Of a stretch of 64,000 nt of DNA, positions 9,262-17,620 are shown piece by piece. The position numbers were made by a program, and so were the translations under genes. The notes below the pieces were generated by a model. The model had not been told where the DNA came from. It did not search any database and saw nothing but the letters and a program-made list of their open reading frames with translations. Origin of the DNA: CALINF01 sp039980455 (lineage in GTDB: Bacteria; Pseudomonadota; Gammaproteobacteria; Pseudomonadales; Halieaceae); NCBI GenBank assembly GCA_039980455.1, contig JBDXCG010000004.1, forward strand, positions 620,001-684,000. The letters run 5' to 3'. How positions within the stretch are numbered: the first letter of the stretch is position 1; every line of letters begins with the position of its first letter.

Positions 9262-9296
9262 ACAGGGCTGCCCATAAATTCAGGAGTCACTTTGTC

Positions 9297-11339
9297 ATGA
9301 CATCGATTGAATCAGCCGTTACACATCATCCCAGTGTCTGTCCTTTGGATTGCGCCGACACCTGCAGCCTGTCGATTGAAGTAGCAGATGGCAAAGTGCA
9401 GAAAGTGCGAGGTAGTCAAGCTAACCCATTCACGCGAGGGAAAATCTGCGCGAAGGTGGCGCAAGGTTTGCCACATCAGGTGCATGGAGAGCAGCGACTT
9501 ACTCAGCCATTATTGCGCAGTGGTCCCAAAGGAGGCGGCGCTTACCGACCAGTATCGTGGGATGAGGCCCTGGACGTGGTGTATGAGCGCTTTCAGGCAA
9601 TCATTGAGCAATACGGCGCGCAGGCCATAGCACCTCTGAGCTACGGTGGCCCTATGGGTTTGTTGGCCGGTGGGTCTATGGATAAACGTTTCTTTAATCG
9701 ACTGGGTGCGAGCGCCGTAGACTCCGCACCGCTATGTGCGGGAGTGTCTGGTGCCGCATGGGACAGCGTTTTTGGTGATGTTGGCGGTATTGCGTTCACC
9801 GAGCTGCAGCATTCTCGCCTGATTGTTGTATGGGGTAACAACATCACAGCCTGCAATTTGCATGTGACAACCCTGTTGCGAGATGCGCGTAAACACGGCG
9901 CCAAACTAGTTGTAGTAGATCCCAAGCGTACGCGTATTGCGCGTGAGGCCGATCTGCATTTGCCGGTGATACCGGGAACAGATGTTGTGCTTGCTTACGC
10001 GGTTGCTGCTTTGCTTGAGCGTAATGGCGGACTGGACGAGGCCTTCATTGAGCGCCATGTTAGCGGTGCAGAACAGTTTTTGGCTGAGGCGGCTAATTAC
10101 TCTGTTGAGCGAGCGGCGGCGATCTGTGGCCTGACAAAGGAAGACATCGAGTTGTTCGCCAAGTGGTGGCAGGAGCTCTCTCCTGCAGCAATCTCTGTTG
10201 GCGTTGCCCCTGAACGTAATCGTAACGGTGGTTCGGGGCTGCGAGCGCTGTTTTCACTGCCGGCGCTCACCGGAAACTTTGGCGTAGCAGGAGCGGGCGT
10301 CTGCGATGTCTCCAGTTTTTTCCCGGTCAACTATGGCGCGCTCGAATGTGCCGATCTTGCGCCGGCAGATATTCGCCAATTCAACGTTCTGGATTTGCCT
10401 CGGCATATTCTTGACCCCGGCAAAGACATCCCCCTCAAAGGGGTGTTTATCTATAACCACAACCCGGTTGCAGTGCATCCTCGTCAGGATGATATGCGTG
10501 CTGCGCTGCTCGACGAAGAGCTGTTTGTCGTAGGCTCTGATGTCAGCATGACCGACTCTATGGCGTGTGCCGATGTAATCCTGCCGGCAGCCACGCACCT
10601 GGAGTATGGCGATCTCTATAAGGCCTATGGCCATCACTACCTACAACGTAGTGCTCCAGTGCTGGAGCCTCTTGGACAGGCCTTGCCGAATACGGAAATT
10701 TTTCGTCGCCTTGCTGCCCGCTTCGGGTTTGAAGAAGAATGCTTCGGCGAAACAGACGAGCAGCTGATGGATCAGGCTGTGGATGCGAATACCCCTGGTT
10801 TGGATGGGCGGCGAGCAAGCACAATCCCCCTTGATGCGGCGGTGGATATGTCAACAACCACCACTTCCGGTGTTCTGCGTGGGCTAGCGCCTGCCACTCC
10901 CAGTGGCAAGATTGAGCTATACAGTGCGGCTCTGGAGGCAGAAGCTGGGCTAGGTCTACCTCGCTACGAGGAACTTGAGTCGGCACGGCAGTTTATTCTT
11001 GTGAGTCCAGCATCGGAGCGCCGCATCAACTCGACATTCGGGGGGCTCACGGATCACAAGAGCGACATTGCGTGTGAAATGCACCCGGCTGACGCAGCGA
11101 GCCTGGCGTTGTCCGACGGTGAAGACGTGCGACTCTTCAATGATCAGGGCGAAGTCAGATTGCCACTTGTGATCTCCGACGATGTCCGCACTGGTACCGT
11201 ATTTGTACCTAAAGGTGCCTGGCTTGCGGGCAGTGCGACAGGCCAGACGATCAATGCGTTGATACCGGGGCACAAAGCGGATATGGCAGGCGGCGCTTGC
11301 TATTACGACTGTACGGTAGATATTCAGGCTGCCTGCTGA
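9297..11339 (+). CDS. Molybdopterin oxidoreductase (bis-MGD, FdhF/BisC-like) with 4Fe-4S motif
   Basis: 680 residues, ATG at 9297. The N-terminus has a four-cysteine cluster motif, C15-C19-C23 and C51 in GKICAK. It is followed by the molybdopterin core (RPVSWDEALDVVYERF, KLVVVDPKRTRIAREADLHL, DVILPAATHLEYGD) and a C-terminal dinucleotide-binding barrel (FVPKGAWLAGSATG). There is no in-frame stop that could encode selenocysteine. C145 or so, in the PLCAG segment, is a possible Mo ligand. Related proteins are annotated as formate dehydrogenase-like or biotin-sulfoxide-reductase-like without proven substrate. It starts 35 nt after the agmatinase stop, so probably belongs to the same operon; no partner Fe-S or membrane subunit is adjacent. 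Confidence 0.8.
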   Translation: MTSIESAVTHHPSVCPLDCADTCSLSIEVADGKVQKVRGSQANPFTRGKICAKVAQGLPHQVHGEQRLTQPLLRSGPKGGGAYRPVSWDEALDVVYERFQAIIEQYGAQAIAPLSYGGPMGLLAGGSMDKRFFNRLGASAVDSAPLCAGVSGAAWDSVFGDVGGIAFTELQHSRLIVVWGNNITACNLHVTTLLRDARKHGAKLVVVDPKRTRIAREADLHLPVIPGTDVVLAYAVAALLERNGGLDEAFIERHVSGAEQFLAEAANYSVERAAAICGLTKEDIELFAKWWQELSPAAISVGVAPERNRNGGSGLRALFSLPALTGNFGVAGAGVCDVSSFFPVNYGALECADLAPADIRQFNVLDLPRHILDPGKDIPLKGVFIYNHNPVAVHPRQDDMRAALLDEELFVVGSDVSMTDSMACADVILPAATHLEYGDLYKAYGHHYLQRSAPVLEPLGQALPNTEIFRRLAARFGFEEECFGETDEQLMDQAVDANTPGLDGRRASTIPLDAAVDMSTTTTSGVLRGLAPATPSGKIELYSAALEAEAGLGLPRYEELESARQFILVSPASERRINSTFGGLTDHKSDIACEMHPADAASLALSDGEDVRLFNDQGEVRLPLVISDDVRTGTVFVPKGAWLAGSATGQTINALIPGHKADMAGGACYYDCTVDIQAAC

Positions 11340-11430
11340 CAGACGAGTCTCCCGGCGTATAGGCGCGGTAGTGGCTCGCTAAAGCCGCCGGTAATCTCCA
11401 TGGTTGCAACAAAATCTTACAGGCGAATCT

Positions 11431-12975
11431 GTGAATAGCTACGACACAATTGTAATTGGTGCGGGTCACAACGGGTTGATCTGTGCTGCTTATCTGGCGC
11501 GGCAAGGTCAGCGCGTGCTGGTATTGGAGGCTTCTGCTGCGCCTGGAGGGCTGGCGTCTACCCGCGAATTTTATCCTGGGTTTAAGGCATCCGTTGCTCA
11601 CACTGTCAGCCATTTCTCGCCCAGAATCATAGAAGATTTGGATCTGCAGTCGCACGGTTACCATCGTGCTGTCGCACCAATGCCAACAATAGGTCTGAAC
11701 TTGGATGGCGAGCATATTGTCATTGATGAGGACGGTGTTTCCGGTGTCTCGGACCCTGATGCGAGTAGCTATCTCGAGTATCGCGCAGCGATGCAGAAAT
11801 TCGCGCGTGCGCTAGAGCCTTTCTGGATGAAGACAATGCCGCGCATCGGCAACAATACCCCTGGAGAATTATTAACCTTCGGTCAGTTGGGTTTGCGTCT
11901 GCGCAGACTGGGTAAGGAAGATATGCTGGAGTTCCTTCGGGTCGCCACATTGCCCATGCGCGATCTTATGGATGAGTACTTCGACAACAAACACCTGCAA
12001 GCCGCTTTGAGTTGGGATGGGCTGGTAGGCTCAAAGCTGGCTCCACGTTCACCCAATAGTGCAGTCTTTGCGCTTTTGTATCGAATGTTGGGAGATCATG
12101 ACGGTGGACACGCTATTCCTGACACGGGGATAGAAGGGCTAGTCAATGCGCTAGTGAGCGCGGCCAGTGCTGCGGGAGCGCAGGTGCGTCTAAATGCGCC
12201 TGTCGCCAACGTCAGTATTTCTCAGAGTGAGAGTGGTCTGCGGGCGGTCGGAGTTGAGTTGGCCGACGGTGAGAAGATCACGGCGGCCAGAGTTGTCTCC
12301 TCTGCTGATCCGCAGCGCACCTTTTTGCAATTGGTTGGGGCAAGATACTTAGAGATAGAGTTTGCGAACCGTATCCAGCGATTACGCTGTGAAGGTTACG
12401 TGGCGAAGCTTCACCTAGCGCTAAGCGATGCTCCATCGTTTACCGGACTTGATCGTGCGGACGGCCGTATGATCATCGCATCAGAGCCAGACGCATTGGA
12501 ATTTGCATTCGACGATGCCAAATATGGCAATGCTTCTGAAGCCCCGGTAATGGAGCTGGTGATTCCCTCGTTTCAGAACGATTCAATGGCGCCCAACGGG
12601 CAACACGTTTTGTCGGCCAACGTTATGTATGTTCCCGCTTCACCTAAGGGTGGCTGGACAGACGCAGCTCGCTCGGCGTTGCTGGCACGATTGCTCGAAA
12701 CTCTGGAGCGCCACGCACCCGGAATGAGTGAGCTGGTATTGCACGCTGAATTACTGACGCCGAAGGATCTGGAGTCGTTTCACTACGTAACAGGAGGCCA
12801 TTGGCACCACACAGAATTCGCGGTAGACCAGTTGCTGATGATGCGTCCTACTTATGAGGCTGCCCAGTACGAAACCCCGATTCCGGGTTTGTATCTCTGT
12901 GGCGCCGGCAGCCATCCGGGCGGCGGCCTAATGGGTGGTGCCGGCTTTAACGCAGCCCGCGAGATACTGAAATGA
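11431..12975 (+). CDS. COG1233 FAD/NAD(P)-dependent oxidoreductase, paralogue 1
   Basis: 514 residues from a GTG at 11431 (VNSYDTIVIGAGHNG) with AGGCGA upstream; a TTG at 11404 is possible but less likely. The N-terminus is a Rossmann FAD site (GAGHNG, then VLEASAAPGG). The C-terminus carries the second FAD block, GLYLCGAGSHPGGGLMGGAG. This is the phytoene-desaturase-like/PYROXD2 family, distinct from true CrtI because no phytoene synthase or other carotenoid synthesis gene is near. It overlaps the next paralogue by 4 bp (ATGA). Substrate unknown; I infer an amine or amide because of the surrounding genes. Confidence 0.8.
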   Translation: MNSYDTIVIGAGHNGLICAAYLARQGQRVLVLEASAAPGGLASTREFYPGFKASVAHTVSHFSPRIIEDLDLQSHGYHRAVAPMPTIGLNLDGEHIVIDEDGVSGVSDPDASSYLEYRAAMQKFARALEPFWMKTMPRIGNNTPGELLTFGQLGLRLRRLGKEDMLEFLRVATLPMRDLMDEYFDNKHLQAALSWDGLVGSKLAPRSPNSAVFALLYRMLGDHDGGHAIPDTGIEGLVNALVSAASAAGAQVRLNAPVANVSISQSESGLRAVGVELADGEKITAARVVSSADPQRTFLQLVGARYLEIEFANRIQRLRCEGYVAKLHLALSDAPSFTGLDRADGRMIIASEPDALEFAFDDAKYGNASEAPVMELVIPSFQNDSMAPNGQHVLSANVMYVPASPKGGWTDAARSALLARLLETLERHAPGMSELVLHAELLTPKDLESFHYVTGGHWHHTEFAVDQLLMMRPTYEAAQYETPIPGLYLCGAGSHPGGGLMGGAGFNAAREILK

Positions 12976-14591
12976 AAAAATACGATGCCATAATTGTTGG
13001 CGCAGGTCACAACGGCTTGACCAATGCCGCCTACCTGGCCAAGGCCGGATTGGATGTGGTGGTAGTAGAAAAGAACGATTATATCGGTGGAGCCGCAGTC
13101 ACCCGCGAGATGCATGATGGGTGGTTCTATTCCAGTTGTTCCTATGTGTGCAGCATGATGCGTCAGTCCATTCATCGTGACTTGGACCTAACACGCCATG
13201 GCCTCCTGCTGGTGCCGTATTTGGGCACTGTAACGTTTAGTGACAGCGGTCAGACGCTCATCGACTACTCGGATGAAGAAGCAAACTATTTGGAGCTGCG
13301 TCGCCATTCTCCACACGATGCGGATTCCATGATGCGTTTTCAGGCTGATCTAGGCCGCTATGCACAGTTGATCCGTAAAACGCTGATGCGAACACCGCCG
13401 GACCCCAGCTCATTTAAGCCGCGTGATATTCGTGAAATGTTGTTCCTCGCCAAAGAGTTCTGGTCACTAGGGGAGCGTGAGCTGTACGAATACGTCCGCT
13501 TCTTCACGATGAGCGCAGCTGAATTTCTGGATGAGTATTTCGAGAGTGACCTGATCAAGGCTGCAATGGCCAGCCCCGGCATTATTGGAACCGCGCTCGG
13601 CGTGTATTCCCCCGGCTCCGCCTACATTCTTCTGCACCACGTTATGGGCGATGTCGACGGCAATGTAGGTGCGTGGGGCTTGGCCCGCGGTGGTATGGGT
13701 GCGATCTCAAACGCGCTCGCAAGTGCACTGCAGGCCGAGGGAGGGGAGATACGCACCGGCGCTGGTGTAGAGCAAATCCTTGTGGAGGGTGGCAAGGCTG
13801 TGGGTGTGGCGCTTGAGAGTGGGGAGGAGATTCGCGCCGATATTGTTGTATCGAATCTGGATGCGCGCCGTACGTTCACGAAGGTGATGGATAGGAAAGA
13901 TCTACCCCCAGGAATTTTCGAGCGGGCTAAAAATTTCAAAATTCGTGGCTCTTCGGGCAAAGTGAATATCGCTCTGTCGGGTATGCCCAAATTCAATAAT
14001 GTTCCAGACAATCGTTATATCAATCGAGGCGGGCAGGGCTTTGCCGGTTCTTTAGAAACAATGGAGCGAGCTTACGATTGCTGGAAGCGTGGCCGCTGGT
14101 CTGACGATCCCTTTATTGAATCGATTATTCCGTCAGCTTGGGATCCAACCGTCGCGCCTGTCGGCAAACACTGGATGTCCAATTTTGTTCAGTACTGCCC
14201 GCCTGAGCTTGCAGATGGCCCTTGGACACCTGAGAAGCGGGATCAATTCGGGCAAACAGTGATCGATAAAATTGAGCGCTACAGTCCGGGGTTCAAAGAT
14301 CTGATCGTCCATATGGAAGTTCGCACGCCTCACGAAATTGAGAACGAGATAGGGCTGACAGAGGGTAATATTTTCCAGGGTGAGCTTACGATTGATCAGC
14401 TGCTTTTTAATCGCCCCTTTCCGGGGTACGGACAATACAGGATGCCTGTAAAGAAACTGTATATGTGTGGATCATCCACTCATCCGGGAGGCGGTGTTTC
14501 CTCCGCGTGTGGAGCCAATGCTGCTCGGGAAATTCTGATAGACCTAAAGCGACCCAATACTGTTCCTGAGGATGACTGCTATGACGAGTGA
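12972..14591 (+). CDS. COG1233 FAD/NAD(P)-dependent oxidoreductase, paralogue 2
   Basis: 539 residues. FAD motif GAGHNGLTNAAYLAKAG at the N-terminus and LYMCGSSTHPGGGVSSACGA at the C-terminus. The start ATG overlaps the stop of paralogue 1 (ATGA), and its end overlaps the aminomethyltransferase-like gene, so the three are almost certainly translated from one mRNA. The central region (GSAYILLHHVMGDVDGNVGAWG, then ARGGMGAISNALA) is shared with paralogues 3 and 4, while paralogue 1 is more divergent here. Two tandem, overlapping members suggest either a heteromeric enzyme or consecutive steps. Confidence 0.82.
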   Translation: MKKYDAIIVGAGHNGLTNAAYLAKAGLDVVVVEKNDYIGGAAVTREMHDGWFYSSCSYVCSMMRQSIHRDLDLTRHGLLLVPYLGTVTFSDSGQTLIDYSDEEANYLELRRHSPHDADSMMRFQADLGRYAQLIRKTLMRTPPDPSSFKPRDIREMLFLAKEFWSLGERELYEYVRFFTMSAAEFLDEYFESDLIKAAMASPGIIGTALGVYSPGSAYILLHHVMGDVDGNVGAWGLARGGMGAISNALASALQAEGGEIRTGAGVEQILVEGGKAVGVALESGEEIRADIVVSNLDARRTFTKVMDRKDLPPGIFERAKNFKIRGSSGKVNIALSGMPKFNNVPDNRYINRGGQGFAGSLETMERAYDCWKRGRWSDDPFIESIIPSAWDPTVAPVGKHWMSNFVQYCPPELADGPWTPEKRDQFGQTVIDKIERYSPGFKDLIVHMEVRTPHEIENEIGLTEGNIFQGELTIDQLLFNRPFPGYGQYRMPVKKLYMCGSSTHPGGGVSSACGANAAREILIDLKRPNTVPEDDCYDE

Positions 14592-15792
14592 AGTCATCGC
14601 CCATGCTGATCCATTTGCCGGTGAGCGATTAAAGCATTCGCATTTTCACGAGCGCCAAGCGGTGATGAATCTACGCGATGCCTGGTCCTCGTGGAACGGC
14701 TTCAAATTTGCCGATTACTATTACGATGCTGAGTACGAATACTTCTGTATCAGAAACACTTGCGCAACCTACGATATCTGCCCGATGCAGAAGTATATGA
14801 TCAGTGGAGCGGATGCATTGCCTATGCTCGATCGTATGGTTACCCGTGACATATCCAATTTGAATATCGACAGGGTCACCTATGTTTGCTGGTGTACCGA
14901 TGAAGGCCGCATGGTCGATGACGGTACGATATTCCGCCTCGGCGAAGATCGCTTTATGCTGACCTGCGGAAGTCCCTGTTTGGCATGGTTGCGAAAGAGC
15001 TGTCTGGGATTCGATGACCTGTTAGTCGAAGATATGACAGAACAATTTGCGGCTTTGTCTCTGCAAGGCCCTACGTCATGTGCCACATTGCTGGCGATGG
15101 GTCTTGACGGCGTTGAAAACCTGAAGCCGTTTGGTGTGATGCATTTTCCGTTTCACGGCGAATCTTTGATGGTATCTCGAACAGGATTTACCGGTGACCT
15201 GGGTTACGAGTTGTGGATAGCCCCGTCTCAGGCGCTTCCATTGTGGGATGCACTTTACGCTGCAGGCGAACATCATGGGATACACCCCTATGGGGAGGCC
15301 GCGACCAACATGGCACGATTGGAAGCAGGTTTTATCATGCCGGATATGGAATTCTCTGAAGCGCTGAAGACCATACACTTTCAGCACGATCAAACGCCGT
15401 TCGAACTGAACCTGGGATGGTTGGTGGACTTCAAAAAACCACATTTTAACGGACGTCGTGCGCTACTTGAGGAGCGCGATCGGGGCCCCAGGTATACGCT
15501 GACAAAACTGGATATTGACGGCAATAAACCTGCTGAGGGCGCGATTTTGTACAGTAGCAAGCGGTGTGGAACGGAAATTGGCTACGTTACCTCTGCGATG
15601 TGGTCTCCCTCCGTCAAGGCAAACATCGCGCTTGCGATGGTCGAGACATCAATGCTGGGTAAAGAGATCTGGGCAGAAATCTACTATCAAAAAGAGCTGC
15701 GTTACTATCGCAAAGTTGCGCGTTGCCAGGTTAAAGATAAACCATTCTGGGCTCCGGCAAGGGCGCGTGCAACGCCGCCGAGTTCCTTCTAG
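14581..15792 (+). CDS. GcvT-like aminomethyltransferase (folate-binding), cysteine-rich
   Basis: 403 residues from the ATG at 14581, for which GAGG at about 14567 is well spaced; an ATG at 14572 is an alternative. It has the GcvT fold of folate-dependent demethylases: PMQKYMISGADALPMLDRMV, DEGRMVDDGTIFRLGEDRF, LSLQGPTS and SRTGFTGDLGYELW, then a C-terminal barrel. Family members (GcvT, DmdA, C-terminal domains of sarcosine and dimethylglycine dehydrogenases) move a methyl or methylene group to tetrahydrofolate. Nine cysteines fall in the first 165 residues (C56, C61, C67, C103, C105, C129, C133, C141 and one near 165), which is unusual. Overlap with a COG1233 gene suggests the two act together. 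Confidence 0.8.
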   Translation: MTSEVIAHADPFAGERLKHSHFHERQAVMNLRDAWSSWNGFKFADYYYDAEYEYFCIRNTCATYDICPMQKYMISGADALPMLDRMVTRDISNLNIDRVTYVCWCTDEGRMVDDGTIFRLGEDRFMLTCGSPCLAWLRKSCLGFDDLLVEDMTEQFAALSLQGPTSCATLLAMGLDGVENLKPFGVMHFPFHGESLMVSRTGFTGDLGYELWIAPSQALPLWDALYAAGEHHGIHPYGEAATNMARLEAGFIMPDMEFSEALKTIHFQHDQTPFELNLGWLVDFKKPHFNGRRALLEERDRGPRYTLTKLDIDGNKPAEGAILYSSKRCGTEIGYVTSAMWSPSVKANIALAMVETSMLGKEIWAEIYYQKELRYYRKVARCQVKDKPFWAPARARATPPSSF

Positions 15793-16646
15793 GGCGCCGC
15801 GCCTGCGCTACGAATTTCTTTCTTCCAGTCCGAGATGTTCATTTCGATTGCGAAGAAGCCAAGGATCCACAATGCTTCGTCCCAGGCATACATGTAGTGT
15901 CCGCGGTAGATCCAGTAGGCAGCCGCGCCCCACAACAATAGATACAAACAAAACTTGATACCGCTGGCGCTGCGAATAGCCAGGCCGCGTGTTGTGCCCT
16001 TATCCTGCAAACGCACAATCAATTCAATGCAGAGCAGGATGATCAACCAGGTTACTGCTTCAATCAGGTCTAACCAGACTAGCTCCCGTTCTATCTGCAG
16101 CCCTTCCGCATCGGTGACGACAGTGCCATTCTCTATTAGGTAGAACTGTGTTGCGTTCGATAATACAGAACAGTTTTCAGAGTCCAGCTCTGTGTACGCC
16201 AAGTTGTAGCCAAAAGATACCTCGCGCTCGACCAGTTCACACAAACTGGTGATGTTTTGCATCGGATTCAGATTGGTGAGGTCCTTTCCAGCATTCGCAT
16301 AGGCCACTAGGGTGTGAGCAAGAAACAGATAGCACATAATTCGAACGCCGTGCATTACCATCATTCTGCGAGGTGTAAACGCGTCGTCAGATAGCAAATA
16401 GGTTTCGAGTTCAAACAGCACTAGCAGTGTCAGCCATGCCAACGTATCCAGAGAAACAGCGAAGGCAGACGTATAGTCCAGCCATGTCCCCCCATTGCGG
16501 AGAGTATGCAGCGATATCTCTACATCTTCGATGAGATAGAAAGCAAAGTTTACGAGCAGCAGCCCGTACACAGCAATCTTGATCAACTGCCGCGGATCAA
16601 ATTCCGGCTTTGGGGTTCCAGCTATATCAGACTGGTGGGTACTCAT
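15789..16646 (-). CDS. Hypothetical polytopic membrane protein
   Basis: 285 residues. I recognise no family. About six hydrophobic spans are visible: near 24-42, 62-82, 98-118, a pair near 190-212, and two in the C-terminal 70 residues. Between the third and fourth spans is a soluble loop of roughly 75 residues with two cysteines (TSLCELVEREV and DSENCSVLS) that could form a disulfide if the loop faces the periplasm. The last four bases overlap the 3' end of the convergent aminomethyltransferase-like gene. A second orphan membrane protein of similar size lies at 24319-25218; I see no clear sequence similarity between the two. Confidence 0.65.
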   Translation of the reverse strand: MSTHQSDIAGTPKPEFDPRQLIKIAVYGLLLVNFAFYLIEDVEISLHTLRNGGTWLDYTSAFAVSLDTLAWLTLLVLFELETYLLSDDAFTPRRMMVMHGVRIMCYLFLAHTLVAYANAGKDLTNLNPMQNITSLCELVEREVSFGYNLAYTELDSENCSVLSNATQFYLIENGTVVTDAEGLQIERELVWLDLIEAVTWLIILLCIELIVRLQDKGTTRGLAIRSASGIKFCLYLLLWGAAAYWIYRGHYMYAWDEALWILGFFAIEMNISDWKKEIRSAGAAP

Positions 16647-16831
16647 CTCTAGTGGGTCGGCTCTCTATTGTGTGAGACTAGCATAACCCGTTTTTGGCGC
16701 AGTGTGCCTACATATGCTTGGGTGTGTGTCCATAGAGGTATCACAGCACCATGTTCGTTGAGCTCATGACACGAGCGAAGGGATATGGTATTCAATGGTG
16801 TCTATTGCACTGTTGGTAAGGTCTGTTGCAG

Positions 16832-17602
16832 ATGTTGACCTCTGAGTTTGTGGAAAGCTATTTCGATGCATGGAACCGGCATGATCCGAAACAGGTCGCT
16901 GATCATCTTTCTCGAGGAGGAATGTACTTTGACATTCCTTCACAGCAAGTCATTGCACAAGAAGAGTTGGTGAGCCACCTACGCGACTACTTTCGCCAGG
17001 ATACACATTGCTACACCCTGGTAGGGGAAGTACTCGCCGGTAAGTCTACTATTGCGTTTCAGTACCAGGCATCTCCGGAAGGAGACGAAGATTCAGCTGT
17101 CAGTTGGATCGGCGCTGAGTTCATCACCATGGAGGGAGATAGCGCGCTCAAAATTGAGGACTACTATCGCGAGCCGCAACTCATAGGTCGAGTCGCGTCT
17201 GGCCCTCATCATAGTAAACGGTATGCAAAGTCAGGGCTGAGTGCATCTGGATTGCGTGCAGTTACTGTGCGCTTATCAGAAGCGATGAATGTAGAGAGAG
17301 TGTACCTGGACTCGCACCTGTCGTTACCTCAGCTTGCAGCCATGCTGGGTTGTTCAGTTAACCATCTTTCGCAGGCGATAAATGAAGGGCACGGCGTTTC
17401 CTTTTTCGACTTTGTAAATCGCCATCGTGTGGCAGAGGCAACTCGAATACTGGCCGCCAGTGATAATGAAAACGCGTCGATACTTGATGTGGCGTTGCAG
17501 GTGGGGTTTAACTCAACATCAACGTTTTACACTGCCTTTAAGAAGGCAACGGGACAAACACCTGCCCACTACCGTCGTTCACAGGAGAAATTCTCCGTCT
17601 AG
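16832..17602 (+). CDS. SnoaL-like (NTF2 fold) domain fused to AraC-type HTH regulator
   Basis: 256 residues from the ATG at 16832 (a TTG at 16826 is an alternative). Residues 1 to about 115 resemble a SnoaL/NTF2-like domain (SEFVESYFDAWNRHD, then KIEDYYREPQ at its end). Residues from about 155 to the end are an AraC/XylS double helix-turn-helix: LDSHLSLPQLAAMLGCSVNHLSQ for the first, and DVALQVGFNSTSTFYTAFKK with TGQTPAHYR for the second. SnoaL domains bind small hydrophobic or amine ligands in other proteins, so here it may be the sensor. It sits between the COG1233/GcvT operon and the second GS-like ligase, whose promoters are likely targets. Confidence 0.75.
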   Translation: MLTSEFVESYFDAWNRHDPKQVADHLSRGGMYFDIPSQQVIAQEELVSHLRDYFRQDTHCYTLVGEVLAGKSTIAFQYQASPEGDEDSAVSWIGAEFITMEGDSALKIEDYYREPQLIGRVASGPHHSKRYAKSGLSASGLRAVTVRLSEAMNVERVYLDSHLSLPQLAAMLGCSVNHLSQAINEGHGVSFFDFVNRHRVAEATRILAASDNENASILDVALQVGFNSTSTFYTAFKKATGQTPAHYRRSQEKFSV

Positions 17603-17620
17603 CGGCATATTCTGCCACCG

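Noticed and set aside
9297..11339. Possible selenoprotein formate dehydrogenase
   Set aside because: The frame is continuous with no internal TGA, so selenocysteine is not used.
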